Notes: a model not told the origin generated them from the letters alone. Positions 36,900-47,553 are shown, counted from the stretch's first letter. The stretch is DNA of 64,000 bases from Sphingomonas rhizophila (GCF_014396585.1 NZ_CP060717.1:806001-870000), one strand, 5' to 3'. Numbers and translations are program-made.

Positions 36900-37805
36900 C
36901 TAGCTGCCTCGATCGGCCGTCAGCAGGTCGAGGCACGCCATCCGGACCGCAACGCCCATTTCAACTTGCCGGACGATCAGCGATCGCTCGGCATGGTCTG
37001 CCAATGTGCCGTCGATCTCCACGCCGCGGTTGATCGGACCGGGGTGCATCACTACCGCATTGGCATTGGCGCGGGCGAAACGATCGAGGGTCAATCCGTA
37101 GCGCGCCAGGAATTCTCCCGGCGCGTCGCCCAGTTCCTCATCCAGCCGCTCGCGCTGGATCCGGAGCATCATCACGACGTCCGCGCCGTCGACGGCATCG
37201 TCGATCGACAGGTTGGCGACATTTGCTTCGGCCAGGGGAGGCGGGGCGGCGAAGCGGAGTTCGGCGCCAAAGCGCTGCAACAGCTTCGCGTTGCTGTGGG
37301 CGACACGGCTGTGGCGGATATCGCCGCAAATCGCGACCTTAAGTCCTTCGATCCGACCGAAATGTTGGCGAATGGTTGCCGCATCGAGTAGCGCCTGGGT
37401 CGGATGCTCGCCCGTACCGTCGCCGGCATTGATCACCGGGCAATCCATCAGCCGGGCGATGTTCGCCGGGGCGCCGGTCAACGCGTGGCGGATGACGATG
37501 GCGTCGGGCCTCATCGCGTTGAGCGTCCGGGCGGTATCGTCGAGGGTCTCGCCCTTCTTGATCGAGCTCATTTCGACCTGCATCGTCACGACCTGCGCGC
37601 CGAGGCGGTTGGCGGCGATCTCGAACGACAGCAGGGTCCGCGTCGAATTTTCGAAGAAGGCGTTGATAACCGTCAGGCCGTCGAGACGATGATCGTTGCG
37701 TCGCCGCTGGCGGTTATAGTCGAACCAGCGCTCGCCCTCGTCGAGGATCGTCGCGATGGTCGCGTCATCCAGGTCGTCGATCGAAATCAGGTCCATCGAC
37801 CGCAT
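36900..37805 (-). CDS. pyrB: Aspartate carbamoyltransferase catalytic subunit
   Basis: About 301 aa; condenses carbamoyl phosphate with aspartate in pyrimidine synthesis. Conserved: FFENSTRTLLSFEIAANRLGA (carbamoyl-phosphate binding STRT), RHALTGAPANIA, GDGTGEHPTQALLDA, DIRHSRVAHSNAKLL and MHPGPINRGVEI. The start could be ATG 37805 or ATG 37796 (MDLISIDD). It begins just after the ruvX stop and is probably co-transcribed. No regulatory chain gene (pyrI) is visible, as expected outside gammaproteobacteria. Confidence 0.93.
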   Translation of the reverse strand: MRSMDLISIDDLDDATIATILDEGERWFDYNRQRRRNDHRLDGLTVINAFFENSTRTLLSFEIAANRLGAQVVTMQVEMSSIKKGETLDDTARTLNAMRPDAIVIRHALTGAPANIARLMDCPVINAGDGTGEHPTQALLDAATIRQHFGRIEGLKVAICGDIRHSRVAHSNAKLLQRFGAELRFAAPPPLAEANVANLSIDDAVDGADVVMMLRIQRERLDEELGDAPGEFLARYGLTLDRFARANANAVVMHPGPINRGVEIDGTLADHAERSLIVRQVEMGVAVRMACLDLLTADRGS

Positions 37806-37808
37806 CGC

Positions 37809-38285
37809 CTAGCGGGCGTCCGGCAAATGCGCCAGCGCATCGATCGCGCCTTGCAGGATGTGGGCGGCGGCGTGGGCGTCGACCTTTTCGGCGCGCTTGG
37901 CGCGGCTCATGTCCGCTTCCAGCATCGCGCGTTCGACCGCGACCGTCGACCAGCGCTCGTCCCACAGCAGGATGGGGAGGGCGAGTGGCGCCAGGTTGCG
38001 GGCAAAGGCGCGTACCGATTGAGTCCGCGGGGAATCACTGCCGTCCATGTTGAGCGGCAGGCCGACCACCAGGCCCTTCAGGTCATGATCGGCGACAAAG
38101 CGGCGCAGCGCTTCGAGGTCGGCGGTGAACTTTGTGCGCTTCAGCACGCCAGATGGCGTGGCGAATGCCCAGCCCGCATCGCACGTCGCCAGCCCCACCG
38201 TCTTGGTCCCGATGTCGAGGCCACCCAGCCGCCCGCCATCCGGACCGAGGGCTTCGGCGAAGGTGATCGCCGAGGCGTGGATCAC
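37809..38285 (-). CDS. ruvX: Holliday junction resolvase RuvX (YqgF)
   Basis: 158 aa RNase H-like nuclease. Motifs [55 protein letters not shown] and the C-terminal [16 protein letters not shown] carry the expected Asp residues. The family acts in Holliday-junction resolution and 16S rRNA 5' maturation. GTG start at 38285 overlaps the upstream DUF3089 stop (GTGA), which fixes it; the longer ORF start lies inside that gene. Followed directly by pyrB. Confidence 0.92.
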   Translation of the reverse strand: MIHASAITFAEALGPDGGRLGGLDIGTKTVGLATCDAGWAFATPSGVLKRTKFTADLEALRRFVADHDLKGLVVGLPLNMDGSDSPRTQSVRAFARNLAPLALPILLWDERWSTVAVERAMLEADMSRAKRAEKVDAHAAAHILQGAIDALAHLPDAR

Positions 38286-39379
38286 TTCGCGGCCTCGAAG
38301 GCGTTCGTGCGTCGGGCCACGTCGGCCCGCAGCGCGCCCCAATAGAGCGCGTAATCATAGGGATGGAGGTTGTTGCCGGGCAGGGCGAAATTGCCGAGCG
38401 ACGGAATGTTGCCGTCGGCCGTCAGGAAGCCGTGATCGCACGCCGCGCCGACCTGGCCGCGCTCGAGCGTCGCGGTGGTGAAGGCGGCATCTGGGGCCAA
38501 TGTCCCGGGATTGGCGCTGGCCGCGCTCCTCCCGTTGATCGAACCACTCACCGGGTCGACGCACAATATATCCGCGCGAGTGCGGGGCCTGCCGGCGAGC
38601 CCTTCAGTGCCGACCCAGCTGTTGAGCACGAGCGCCGGGTTGGCCGGCGCCTTGAAGGTCTGCCAGCTCAGCACGCATCCAGTGCTGTTGGCGAGTTGGC
38701 ACGGGGCGAGGCCGGTGGCCGGCAGGTCGGCGGTGATTCCGACCGGCCAGCCGATCACGTAGGCAGCGATCAACCGCCCTTTCAGTATGTCTTTCTTGTC
38801 TTTCAGCAGGCGCAGGAGGTGGAGCGCACCTTGGCTGTGCCCGGCCAGAATGATGGGCCGTCCACCATTCGCGGCAAGGAAGGTCTCGAACGCCCTGGCC
38901 ACGTCCCCGTAGGCGAGGTCGAGCGCCTTCTTCGCATCGGCGGTCCTGAGCAGGAACGCACCAAAGGCGGCCTGCCGATATCGCGGTGCCCAGACCTGGC
39001 TTTCCCCAGTGAATGCGCTCGCCTGGTGGCGGACAAATAGCTGGGTCCGCGCCTCGGTTTCGCCGTCGGGCAGGAGTGGCGCGTTCCAGCGGTCCGTTTC
39101 AAGGTATGTCGTCGGGTGGATGTAGAAGGTCGCGGCGGGTGCCGGACCGACACGCTTGTCGATGGGCGCGCCGTCGGGTTCCCAGCTTGCCGCCGAGTCC
39201 AGCCAGTTCGCGGTCTGTGCATAATCCGGGCCACTGCCGGGCGGCTGCGGTTCGAAGTGGCCGTGCGGGGTACTCATCCTGACAAGCGCCCGGCCGCCGA
39301 ACTGATACACCGCAAACCCGCCGGCCACGGCCAGCAGGGCAAGGACGAAGACGCAACCAAGGAAGCGGCGAGCAAGCAT
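38282..39379 (-). CDS. DUF3089 domain alpha/beta hydrolase
   Basis: 365 aa. An N-terminal membrane anchor or signal ([22 protein letters not shown]) precedes a hydrolase domain with the nucleophile elbow [14 protein letters not shown]. Flanking blocks [20 protein letters not shown] and the C-terminal [20 protein letters not shown] match DUF3089 proteins, thought to be lipase- or esterase-like. Substrate unknown; location is probably periplasmic or membrane-bound. First gene of a short operon with ruvX and pyrB (GTGA overlap). Confidence 0.85.
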   Translation of the reverse strand: MLARRFLGCVFVLALLAVAGGFAVYQFGGRALVRMSTPHGHFEPQPPGSGPDYAQTANWLDSAASWEPDGAPIDKRVGPAPAATFYIHPTTYLETDRWNAPLLPDGETEARTQLFVRHQASAFTGESQVWAPRYRQAAFGAFLLRTADAKKALDLAYGDVARAFETFLAANGGRPIILAGHSQGALHLLRLLKDKKDILKGRLIAAYVIGWPVGITADLPATGLAPCQLANSTGCVLSWQTFKAPANPALVLNSWVGTEGLAGRPRTRADILCVDPVSGSINGRSAASANPGTLAPDAAFTTATLERGQVGAACDHGFLTADGNIPSLGNFALPGNNLHPYDYALYWGALRADVARRTNAFEAAK

Positions 39380-39535
39380 CGGCGCCGCCTAGCGGGGCGC
39401 CTCGGCATCGGCAACCCGAGCGATCAGCGGCGATTTCACCGAATCCTCACCCCGGGCTCATGTTTCCCTGCCACCTCTGCCGCATTGCGAACCGAAATTT
39501 CGGACGGCACATTCCGCACGAACAGGGGGACAGGC

Positions 39536-41242
39536 ATGACTGCACAGAACGGGACGGAACGGGAAGATTGGCCACAGCGCCCGTGGATCATGGCCGCGAT
39601 AGGCGCGGCCTCAGCCTTCATCTTCTACCTTCTGGTCGACGACCTCAATTACGAACAGCCGATTTCGGCGACCGTCCTCCTGCGTCAGGCCGCCGCGGCG
39701 GGGTTCGGCGTGGCAGCCCTCTCGTTCCTGATCACCGCCGAAAAGACCCGCTGGACCTGGGCGGCGGCGTTCGCGCTTTGCTGGGGAATGGTCATCGCCC
39801 TCGTCGGCTATTCGACCGGGGCTTATTCCCGCGCGGGCGACGTCGTTGAATTCCCCTTCCTGTCGGGATTGCTCGCCGTCGGAATTGCCGCGCCGCTGTT
39901 CCAGACCATGCGTGACGAAGGCGGGCGTTCGCTTCCGTACGAAAAGGTCCATCGTTACGCCTGGACGGACGGCATCATCGGCGGGGCCAGCCTGGCGTTT
40001 ACCGGCCTTACGTTCTCGGTCGCCTTCCTGCTGGGCTCGCTCTTCGACGCCATCGGCATTTCCCTATTGAAGGACCTGCTTGAAGAAGGCCTGTTCGCAT
40101 TCTCGATGGCAGGGGCGGCGTTCGGCGCCGCCAGCGCGGTCCTTCGCGAACGCGACCCGCTGCTTGGCACTCTCCAACGGCTGGTGATGCTGGTCTTTTC
40201 GGTCCTGGCGCCGGTCCTGGCATGCGCCCTTGCCGTTTACCTAGTGGCCTTGCCCGTGACCGGGTTCGGTGGCCTGTGGAAATCGGGGCTTCCCGAGACG
40301 CCTCTGCTGCTATCGGCCGCCGGTTTCGCCTTTGTCTTCCTCAACGCGGTGATCGGCGATTCGCGCGACGACCGTGGCCAAGGAAAGTTATGGCGCTTCA
40401 CCGAAGTCGTCTTGCTGGTCGCGGTATTGCCGCTTGGCACCCTGGCGCTGGTGTCGATGGGTATGCGTGTCGGCCAATATGGCTGGACGCCCGAGCGGCT
40501 GTGGGGGGTCACTGCTTGCCTGATTGCCATCGCCTTCGGCGTTTCCAACTGGTGGGCGCTGTGGCGCGGCCGTGGCCAATTCGATGGGGTGGTTCGGGCG
40601 AACCAGAAACGCCTAGCGGTGGGCCTCTGCGGCCTCGCGCTGTTTCTAGCCCTGCCGATTGTCGATTTCGGCGCGATCAGCACCAGGTCGCAGGTCGCGC
40701 GACTGCAAGGCGGAAAGGTGCCGCCGGCCGAGTTCGATTGGACCGCGTTGGCGTTCGATTTCGGACCTGCTGGCCGCGAAGCGTTGCAGCGGATCGCGAC
40801 AAATCCCGCCACCGAACTGGGCCGGATGGCCAGTGCGGCATTGACAGCCACCAACCGGTACAAGCTTTATGAAACGACCGAGAAAGTCCGCCATCAGGCC
40901 ACTATCGACCGCCGGGTACGGCTGCTTTCGCCTGACATCGAACTGACCCCGAACGTCCGGCAGCATCTGGCCGACTTCGGGGGGTGCATCGAGCAGTCGC
41001 CATGTTCGGTGATGCGTATCGACGCAACCAGGCTGTTGGTGGTGTGGCAGGGAGGCGGAAAGGTCGCGATGGCGAATGTCGTCGATCTTTCCCGCAATCC
41101 GGGCGACATCGAGACTGCCGCCGCCGACCGGAACCTGTTCCCGAAGGTCGACAATCTGGAAAAGGCGCGGATCGAGGTGCGGACGGTTAAACGGCGGCAG
41201 GCCTTTGTCGACGGGAAGCCCGTCGGCGATCCGTTCGAATAG
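39536..41242 (+). CDS. DUF4153 family membrane protein
   Basis: 568 aa. About ten predicted membrane helices (AIGAASAFIFYLLVDDL, VAALSFLITAEKTRWTWAAAFALCWGMVIALV, FPFLSGLLAVGIAAPLF and others) fill the first two thirds and a soluble tail of about 160 aa follows (from STRSQVARLQGGKVPPAEFD). DUF4153 proteins have unknown function. ATG at 39536 has AGGGGGA about 10 bp upstream. Divergent from the DUF3089 gene across 156 bp. The gene precedes gatC by 39 bp and could be co-transcribed with it. Confidence 0.82.
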   Translation: MTAQNGTEREDWPQRPWIMAAIGAASAFIFYLLVDDLNYEQPISATVLLRQAAAAGFGVAALSFLITAEKTRWTWAAAFALCWGMVIALVGYSTGAYSRAGDVVEFPFLSGLLAVGIAAPLFQTMRDEGGRSLPYEKVHRYAWTDGIIGGASLAFTGLTFSVAFLLGSLFDAIGISLLKDLLEEGLFAFSMAGAAFGAASAVLRERDPLLGTLQRLVMLVFSVLAPVLACALAVYLVALPVTGFGGLWKSGLPETPLLLSAAGFAFVFLNAVIGDSRDDRGQGKLWRFTEVVLLVAVLPLGTLALVSMGMRVGQYGWTPERLWGVTACLIAIAFGVSNWWALWRGRGQFDGVVRANQKRLAVGLCGLALFLALPIVDFGAISTRSQVARLQGGKVPPAEFDWTALAFDFGPAGREALQRIATNPATELGRMASAALTATNRYKLYETTEKVRHQATIDRRVRLLSPDIELTPNVRQHLADFGGCIEQSPCSVMRIDATRLLVVWQGGGKVAMANVVDLSRNPGDIETAAADRNLFPKVDNLEKARIEVRTVKRRQAFVDGKPVGDPFE

Positions 41243-41281
41243 GCGGTTGATGGGGTGGGGGCGTCCTGCTAGCCGCGCCCC

Positions 41282-41569
41282 ATGTCTGTCACCGAAAAAG
41301 ATGTGCTCCACGTCGCCAAGCTCGCCCGGCTCGCGCTGGGCGATGCGGAGATCGAACGAATGGTGCCGGAGCTGAACAACATCCTCGGCTGGGTCGAACA
41401 GCTGGGCGAGGTCAACACCGACGGCGTCGAGCCGCTGACCGCGGTCATCGACAACCAGCTTCGCCTTCGCGACGACGTCGTCAACGACGGCGATTGCCGC
41501 GACGCGGTGCTCAGCAACGCGCCGGACGCGCAACACGGCTTCTTCGCCGTGCCGAAGGTGATCGAATAG
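41282..41569 (+). CDS. gatC: Glutamyl-tRNA(Gln)/aspartyl-tRNA(Asn) amidotransferase subunit C
   Basis: 95 aa, with the typical [20 protein letters not shown] and [13 protein letters not shown]. GatC stabilises the GatA-GatB complex, which amidates misacylated Glu-tRNA(Gln) (and Asp-tRNA(Asn)). Its stop overlaps the GTG of gatA by one base. First gene of the gatCAB operon. Confidence 0.95.
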   Translation: MSVTEKDVLHVAKLARLALGDAEIERMVPELNNILGWVEQLGEVNTDGVEPLTAVIDNQLRLRDDVVNDGDCRDAVLSNAPDAQHGFFAVPKVIE

Positions 41570-43050
41570 TGGGCGACCTCAACCTCAAGACGCTGACCGA
41601 GCTTCGCGACGGCTTCCGCGCCGGCGAATTCAGCGCGCGCGAAATCGCGACCAGCTTCAACGATGCCATCGTCGCGGCCCGCTCGCTCAACGCCTACACT
41701 ATTGAGACGCCGGACGCGGCGCTGGTCGCGGCTGACGCTGCCGATGCGGCGCGCGCTTCGGGCGACCTCAAGCCGCTGTCGGGCATTCCGCTGGGCATCA
41801 AGGACCTGTTCGCGACCGAGGGCGTGGACAGCACGTCGGGGTCGAACATCTTGCGTGGCTTCAAGCCGCCCTATGAATCCACCGTGTCGGGCAAGCTCAA
41901 GGCCGCCGGCGCCGGCATGCTCGGCAAGCTCAACATGGACGAGTTCGCGATGGGCTCGTCGAACGAAACCAGCGCCTACGGCCCGGTGATCAGCCCGTGG
42001 AAGCGCAACGACGGCGGCAATGCCGCGCTGACCCCAGGCGGAAGCTCGGGCGGATCGGCGGCGGCGGTGTCGGCGGGCCTCGCGCCGGGCGTGACCGGCA
42101 CCGACACCGGCGGCTCGATCCGCCAGCCGGCGGCTTTCACCGGGATTTCGGGTATCAAGCCGACCTACGGACGTTGCAGCCGTTGGGGCATCGTCGCCTT
42201 CGCCTCGTCGCTCGACCAGGCCGGGCCGATGGCACGGACGGTACGCGATTGCGCGATCTTGCTGGAAAATATGACCGGCTTCGATCCGAAGGACGCGACC
42301 TCGCTCGACCTGCCGGTGCCGCAGTGGGAAGCGGGATTGTCGAGCGACCTCAAGGGCAAGAAGGTCGGAATTCCCAAGGAATATCGCATCGACGGCGTTC
42401 CCGACGAGATCAACGCGATCTGGGACCGCGGCATCGAATGGCTGAAGGATGCCGGCGCGGAAGTCGTGCCGATCAGCCTGCCGCACACCAAATATGCGCT
42501 GCCGACCTATTACATCATCGCCCCCGCCGAGGCGTCGTCGAACCTCGCGCGGTACGACGGGGTTCGCTACGGTCTGCGGGAGACGCCGGAGGGCGGGAAC
42601 CTCGACGCGATGTATTCCGCTACGCGCGAGGCCGGTTTCGGCGCAGAGGTGAAGCGCCGCATCATGATCGGCACTTACGTTCTGTCGGCCGGTTTCTACG
42701 ACGCTTATTTCAACAAGGCGCAGAAGGTCCGCACCCTGATCAAGCGGGATTTCCGCGACGCCTTCCGCCAGTGCGACCTGATCCTGACCCCGACCGCGCC
42801 GTCGGCGGCATTCGGATTGAACGAGAAGATGAGCGATCCGCTGGCGATGTACCTCAATGATGTGTTCGCGGTCCCGGCGAGCCTTGCGGGTCTTCCGGCG
42901 ATGAGCGTTCCGGGCGGGCTGGACGGGCAGGGGCTGCCGCTCGGCCTGCACCTCATCGGCAATGAACTGGACGAACAGGGCGTGCTCAATGCCGGCCTGG
43001 CGATCGAGGAACGCGCCGGCTTCACGGCGCGCGCGGAGAAGTGGTGGTGA
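41569..43050 (+). CDS. gatA: Glutamyl-tRNA(Gln) amidotransferase subunit A
   Basis: 493 aa amidase that releases ammonia from glutamine for GatB. The Ser-cisSer-Lys triad is present: Lys in [14 protein letters not shown], Ser in [14 protein letters not shown] and in [14 protein letters not shown], with the conserved [13 protein letters not shown] after. GTG start at 41569 overlaps the gatC stop and begins at [14 protein letters not shown]. Stop overlaps the gatB start. Confidence 0.96.
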   Translation: MGDLNLKTLTELRDGFRAGEFSAREIATSFNDAIVAARSLNAYTIETPDAALVAADAADAARASGDLKPLSGIPLGIKDLFATEGVDSTSGSNILRGFKPPYESTVSGKLKAAGAGMLGKLNMDEFAMGSSNETSAYGPVISPWKRNDGGNAALTPGGSSGGSAAAVSAGLAPGVTGTDTGGSIRQPAAFTGISGIKPTYGRCSRWGIVAFASSLDQAGPMARTVRDCAILLENMTGFDPKDATSLDLPVPQWEAGLSSDLKGKKVGIPKEYRIDGVPDEINAIWDRGIEWLKDAGAEVVPISLPHTKYALPTYYIIAPAEASSNLARYDGVRYGLRETPEGGNLDAMYSATREAGFGAEVKRRIMIGTYVLSAGFYDAYFNKAQKVRTLIKRDFRDAFRQCDLILTPTAPSAAFGLNEKMSDPLAMYLNDVFAVPASLAGLPAMSVPGGLDGQGLPLGLHLIGNELDEQGVLNAGLAIEERAGFTARAEKWW

Positions 43051-44510
43051 GCGACTATCGGATCAAAGGCGAAACCGGCGAATGGGAGGTCGTGATCGGC
43101 CTCGAAGTCCACGCGCAGGTCGTCAGCAACGCCAAGTTGTTCAGCGGCGCGGCGACCGCCTTCGGTGCGGAGCCGAACACGCAGGTGTCGCTGGTGGACG
43201 CGGCGATGCCGGGGATGTTGCCGGTGCCGAACCGCGAGTGCATCCGGCAGGCGGTGCGCACCGGCATGGCGATCGACGCCAAGATCAACAAATGGTCGCG
43301 CTTCGACCGGAAGAACTATTTCTACGCCGACCTTCCGCAGGGCTACCAGATTTCGCAGCTCTACCATCCGCTGGTGGGCGAGGGCGAAGTGACCGTCCTC
43401 CTCGATGAGAAGGACGAGAGCAGCGCGCGGACGATCGGCGTCGAGCGGATCCACGTCGAGCAGGATGCGGGCAAGCTGATGCACGACCAGCATCCGACGA
43501 TGAGCTACGTCGATCTCAACCGCTCGGGCGTCGCGCTGATGGAAATCGTGTCGAAGCCCGACATGCGCTCGCCGGCCGAGGCGGGGGCTTACCTGCGCAA
43601 GCTGCGCGCCATTCTGCGTTACGTCGGCTCGTGCGACGGGAACATGGAAGAAGGCTCGATGCGCGCCGACGTCAACGTCAGCGTGCGCAAGCCGGGTGAC
43701 GAATTCGGTACCCGGACCGAGACCAAGAACGTCAACTCGGTCCGCTTCGTCATGGCGGTGATCGAGCATGAGGCGCGGCGTCAGGTCGACTTGATCGAAG
43801 AGGGCGGCACCGTCGCCCAGGAAACGCGACTCTACGATCCGGACAAGAACGTCACGCGCACGCTTCGGTCGAAGGAAGACGCGCATGACTATCGCTACTT
43901 CCCCGATCCTGACTTGTTGCCGCTCGAGCTGGACGACGCATTCCTCGATGAGTGCCGCAAGTCGCTGCCGGAGCTGCCGGACGCGAAGCGCAAGCGCTAC
44001 GAGTTGATGGGCATTTCCGCCTACAATGCCTCGGTGCTGACCGCCGAGGTGGAGACCGCGGGCTGGTTCGACGCCTTGCTGTCCAACGACGTCGATCCGA
44101 AACAGGCGTCGAACTGGGTAGTCGCCGAGCTATTCGGCGCGCTCAACCGGCTTGGCGTATCGATCGCCGAGTGCCCGGTGTCGCCGGCGCACGCGGCGGA
44201 CCTCCTCAAGCTGGTAGCCGACGGGACGATCAGCGGATCGATCGCCAAGACGGTCTTCGAAAAGATGCTGGAGAGCGGCGACCCCGCTGGCGCCATCGTC
44301 GAACGCGAGGGTCTGAAGCAGACGAGCGACACCGGCGCGATTGATGCCGAGATCGACAGAATCCTCGCCGCCAATGCCGACAAGGTGGAGCAATATAAGG
44401 CGGGCAAGGAGCAGTTGTTCGGCTTCTTCGTGGGCCAGACGATGAAGGCGATGGCGGGCAAGGCCAATCCCCAGATCGTCAACGAGCGATTGCGGGCCAA
44501 GCTAAGCTAG
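43047..44510 (+). CDS. gatB: Aspartyl/glutamyl-tRNA amidotransferase subunit B
   Basis: 487 aa; phosphorylates and amidates the misacylated tRNA. Visible: [96 protein letters not shown] and the tail-helical YqeY-like domain at the C-terminus. Three consecutive GTG codons end the gatA gene; I take 43047, whose GTGA overlaps the gatA stop. Confidence 0.96.
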   Translation: MSDYRIKGETGEWEVVIGLEVHAQVVSNAKLFSGAATAFGAEPNTQVSLVDAAMPGMLPVPNRECIRQAVRTGMAIDAKINKWSRFDRKNYFYADLPQGYQISQLYHPLVGEGEVTVLLDEKDESSARTIGVERIHVEQDAGKLMHDQHPTMSYVDLNRSGVALMEIVSKPDMRSPAEAGAYLRKLRAILRYVGSCDGNMEEGSMRADVNVSVRKPGDEFGTRTETKNVNSVRFVMAVIEHEARRQVDLIEEGGTVAQETRLYDPDKNVTRTLRSKEDAHDYRYFPDPDLLPLELDDAFLDECRKSLPELPDAKRKRYELMGISAYNASVLTAEVETAGWFDALLSNDVDPKQASNWVVAELFGALNRLGVSIAECPVSPAHAADLLKLVADGTISGSIAKTVFEKMLESGDPAGAIVEREGLKQTSDTGAIDAEIDRILAANADKVEQYKAGKEQLFGFFVGQTMKAMAGKANPQIVNERLRAKLS

Positions 44511-44617
44511 GGCCTTGTTTTACTTCAAAGGTTCGCGCAGTTTCGCGGCGTTCCGGGGCGGCTGTCGCTTCGGTCCATGCGGGGCGACTGTCTTGGCGCG
44601 CTCCAGAGGAGGCCCGT

Positions 44618-45390
44618 ATGCGTAAGGTGGGCGTGGTCCTGATGTTGAGCGTTTCGCTTTCCGCGTGCGTGTCGACCCGGCAATTCGCTGACGTTCACTT
44701 CTCTCCGCCATCGGGTGACTACAAGTTGCTCGTCATGAGGCCCGACGTGTCGGTCGGATCCGTGACGACCGGAGGAATGGTTGAGCCGCGGGCCGACTGG
44801 ACGGAACAGTCGCGCCGCAATCTCCTCGCCGCGTTGCGGGCGCAGCAGGCGACGCGCGGGGGAACGCCATGATTCTCGAAAAGCGCGATGCGATCGCCGG
44901 CGTCAGCGCAAGCGAAATCGCGGAGTTGGAGCGTCTCCACAACGCAGTCGGCAATTCGATCGCCCTTCACAAATACATGGGATACGGACTTCCGACCAAG
45001 CGGGGGCGGGGCCTCGACTGGACGCTGGGCGAGGACGCCGTGAAGCTCGGCCAGCGGTCCGGCTATGATTATGCGTTGTTCATGTACGCCGAGGACAACT
45101 TCGCCTCGACGGGTCGCGTTGCCCTCCAGGTGCTCGGGATCGCCGGTTGCTTCGTCGGCTTCTGCGCGCCCAACGTCGGTGGCGGCGGTCAATTCGCCTA
45201 CGCGTCACTGGTCGACCTCAGGACCGGCAAGGTCGTCTGGTTCAACATCGTCCAGGCCGGCAGCCAGATCGCCGGGATCAAGATGGGCGACATCCGGACC
45301 GAAGCGGGCGCGGCGCAACTCGTCGATCGGCTGCTCGACCGCATGAAGCCGGGCAAGGCCGTTCGCGCAGCGCAGAAGAACAAGTCATGA
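44618..45390 (+). CDS. Lipoprotein of unknown function, probably one gene split by a frameshift
   Basis: As sequenced, an 84 aa lipoprotein precursor (VVLMLSVSLSACVS, lipobox LSAC) ends at 44872 and a second frame starts at ATG 44869 with a signal-less 173 aa segment. One extra G in GGGGG at 44858-44862 turns RGGTP-stop into RGGNAMILEKRD and gives a single 257 aa lipoprotein, the more sensible gene. The second half contains SGYDYALFMYAEDNFASTGRVAL, NVGGGGQFAYASLVDLRTGKVVWFN and AAQLVDRLLDRM, like envelope proteins with a central beta core. No function known. Overlaps the M48 gene start (ATGA). Confidence 0.65.
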
Positions 45391-46603
45391 TCGAGATCAG
45401 CCGCCGTGCGGTGCTTGGCGCGGGCGGGGCGGCCGTGGCGGCCCTGGCCGCGGGTCAGGGGAACGCCCGTATCCCACCGTCGACGATGGTGCCTTTGATC
45501 GGTCCCGGCTACCGGCCGGTGGACGCCGATGAAAAAGGCATGTGGCAGCAGATGGAGCGCGTCGAGGAGGAAATCGCCGCCTCGAACATTCTCATCACCG
45601 ATGAGCGGACAACGGGCTACCTGCGCGAACTGATCGCCCGGGTCGGCGGGCCGGCCGCGAAGGATTTCCGGATCTACCTGGCGCGCGTCCCTGATTTCAA
45701 CGCGATGATGTTCCCGACCGGCTTCTCGGTCGTCTTTTCCGGTTTGCTGCTGCGCATGCGCAACGAGGCGCAACTTGCCGGGGTGATTGCGCACGAGGCG
45801 GCGCACTTCCTGCGCAAGCACCAGATCCGGCAGTGGCGCGACATGCGTACGAAGACCGACATCTTCGCTCTGCTATCGATGGCCGGGGGAATGGCGGGCG
45901 GCGCGGCTGGAATCTATACCGGTGACCTGCAGCAGTTGGCGCAGCTTGGCACGATCCTCTCGCTCCTCCGCTACAATCGCACGCTGGAGGCGGAAGCCGA
46001 TGCGATGGGGATCAAGCTGATGTCGGAAGCGGGCTACAATCCGATGGCGATGCCGCAAACGTGGGAGCAGCTGATCGCCGAGGAGACCGAGGCCGCCCGC
46101 TACCGGCGCAAGCGGAGAGAGCGTCGCTTTTCGCTGTTCGAAACCCACCCGGTGCCGGAAACGCGGATGGCCGACCTGAAGCTGTCGGCACGCGAGGTGA
46201 CCGTGCCTGGCAAGAACTACAGCGATTTCCGCGCCCGCTACCTGGCGAGCATCGGCAATATCCGCCAGACGTTGCTCGATGATCAGATCAAGCTGAACGA
46301 TCCGGGGCCAGCCAGTACATCATCTACACCTTGGCGCAGGACGGCTGGAACGGGCAGCTTCGCTACTATGAGGGCGAGATCTGGCGCTTGCGGAACCGCG
46401 ACGGGGACGATCTTCGCGCAGCGCAGGGCTATGCGGCGGCGGTGACCTATCCCGATGCACCCGCCGATGCATGGCGGTGGCACGGAATCATGCTCGACAA
46501 ACGAGGTCGTAAACCCGAGTCCCGCGCTGCCCTGACGCGTTACCTGATGTTGGCGCCGAATGCGCCTGACGCCGCCTTCGTTCGCCAGATGCTGGTCAGT
46601 TGA
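45387..46603 (+). CDS. M48 family metalloprotease, frameshifted
   Basis: About 405 aa restored. A Tat-like signal (ISRRAVLGAGGAAVAALAAG) begins it. The M48 zinc site is HEAAH in LAGVIAHEAAHFLRKHQ, with EAEADAMGIKL supplying the third ligand Glu. Such periplasmic proteases degrade or process envelope proteins (BepA/LoiP type). The frame breaks at GGGG (46304-46307): an extra G gives LNDPGASQYIIYTLAQDGWNG and a C-terminal repeat-like extension (ALTRYLMLAPNAPD, TPR-like). BepA also has a TPR domain after the protease, consistent with the join. ATGA overlap with the upstream lipoprotein gene. Confidence 0.85.
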
Positions 46604-46614
46604 GGAGACAATCC

Positions 46615-47238
46615 ATGGTGCGCCGGTCTTCTCTTCTCGTATTTGGTCTTGCCGCCCTTTCGGTCAGCGCCTGCGCGCCCGGATTGTCGGGCATCGACAA
46701 CGGGACGTACAGGCTGGTTCGAGCGCGGCCAATCGCGGTCGGAAACAACCGTCTGGAGGTGACCCCGCCGCGCGAATGGAATCGAGTGTCGTCGCGCCTG
46801 TTCTTCGACATTTCGGAGGTCGAGGACTGGACCCAGAATGGCCCGCTGCTTGACGGCATGACCTTCGTGACGGGCCTCAAGGGCGGATCCTTCGTCGTCC
46901 GCCAGGACAAGCGCGAATATCGCCAGATCCCCAAGTATCGGTCGAACATGACTGCCCCGGAAATCGCGTCGATGCTGGAAAGCATCTATAGAGTGAAGGG
47001 CGGCGCGGTCGACTTCAAAACGACCAACCTCTCGCCAAGGGCTTTCCTCGGCTACCCCGGCTTCCAGCTGGACTTCGAGCATCTGGACGGTGACGAAGTC
47101 TGGCGGAAAGGGCGGGCAGTCGGCGCGAACATCGACGGGCGCCTCTACCTGATCATGTTGGATGCGGCTCGGGCGCACTACTATGCTGCGTCGCTGCCCG
47201 ATTTCGAGGCCATCGTCGCCTCGGCGCGCCGTCGCTAG
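46615..47238 (+). CDS. Lipoprotein of unknown function
   Basis: 207 aa. N-terminus MVRRSSLLVFGLAALSVSAC with lipobox SVSAC at the end of the signal. The mature region has YRLVRARPIAVGNNRLEVTPPREWNRV, GPLLDGMTFVTGLKGG and the tail LDAARAHYYAASLPDFEAIV. I recognise no domain. It sits directly after the M48 protease on the same strand, so the three genes form an envelope operon. The ATG at 46615 is preferred to 46600 since GAGGAGA precedes it and the hydrophobic core starts correctly. Confidence 0.75.
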   Translation: MVRRSSLLVFGLAALSVSACAPGLSGIDNGTYRLVRARPIAVGNNRLEVTPPREWNRVSSRLFFDISEVEDWTQNGPLLDGMTFVTGLKGGSFVVRQDKREYRQIPKYRSNMTAPEIASMLESIYRVKGGAVDFKTTNLSPRAFLGYPGFQLDFEHLDGDEVWRKGRAVGANIDGRLYLIMLDAARAHYYAASLPDFEAIVASARRR

Positions 47239-47351
47239 CCGGCGACGGGATCAGGAGGAGGCGGCTCGACCGGCTCGCCCGGTAGCGGCGGGATTTCGCC
47301 GGGCGGGGAGGCGGGCGGCGCTTCGCCGGGGCGGGGTGGCCGGCTGGCCAT
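47235..47351 (-). CDS. Small proline-rich hypothetical protein (38 aa)
   Basis: Starts MASRPPRPGEAPPASPPGE and is almost half proline, with two PGE repeats (GEIPPLPGEP) and a tail EPPPPDPVAG. It begins 2 bp after the stop of a similar protein on the same strand and ends on a CTAG shared with the converging lipoprotein gene. Neither homologous domain nor signal is visible; probably disordered. Its reality rests on the tandem pairing with the next gene, so confidence is modest. Confidence 0.45.
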   Translation of the reverse strand: MASRPPRPGEAPPASPPGEIPPLPGEPVEPPPPDPVAG

Positions 47352-47353
47352 GC

Positions 47354-47478
47354 TTAACGTTCCGGTGCCGGCGAGGCAGGCGAGGGGATATCGACGTCAC
47401 CGGGCAATGATGGCGCTTCGGCCGGAGGCGTGGTCGGCTGCGGGCGGGGTTGGGGTCGGGTTCGGGCTGGGTGGCCAT
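47354..47478 (-). CDS. Small proline-rich hypothetical protein (41 aa), frameshifted
   Basis: Begins MATQPEPDPNP and, after adding one base within the G-rich run at 47442-47449, continues RPQPTTPPAEAPSLPGDVDI to SPASPAPER and a TAA stop. The result is a 41 aa acidic, Pro-rich peptide that closely resembles the 38 aa protein just downstream. Unrepaired, the frame runs on through arginine-rich text (typical of out-of-frame GC-rich DNA). Tandem proline-rich peptides like these occur in sphingomonads, but I cannot assign a role. Confidence 0.5.
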
Positions 47479-47553
47479 CGGTCATTCTCCTCGCCGCCTA
47501 GAACCCCCGTCGCGGCCAATCGGTTGCTCGTCCCGCCGCGCTGCCATCCGCAC

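Noticed and set aside
41269-42951. Minus-strand open frame of about 560 codons opposite gatC/gatA
   Set aside because: Antisense to gatCA; composition is typical of complement-strand GC-rich reading.
44520-44711. Minus-strand 63-codon frame between gatB and the lipoprotein
   Set aside because: Arg/Pro-rich shadow overlapping the lipoprotein signal; no ribosome site.
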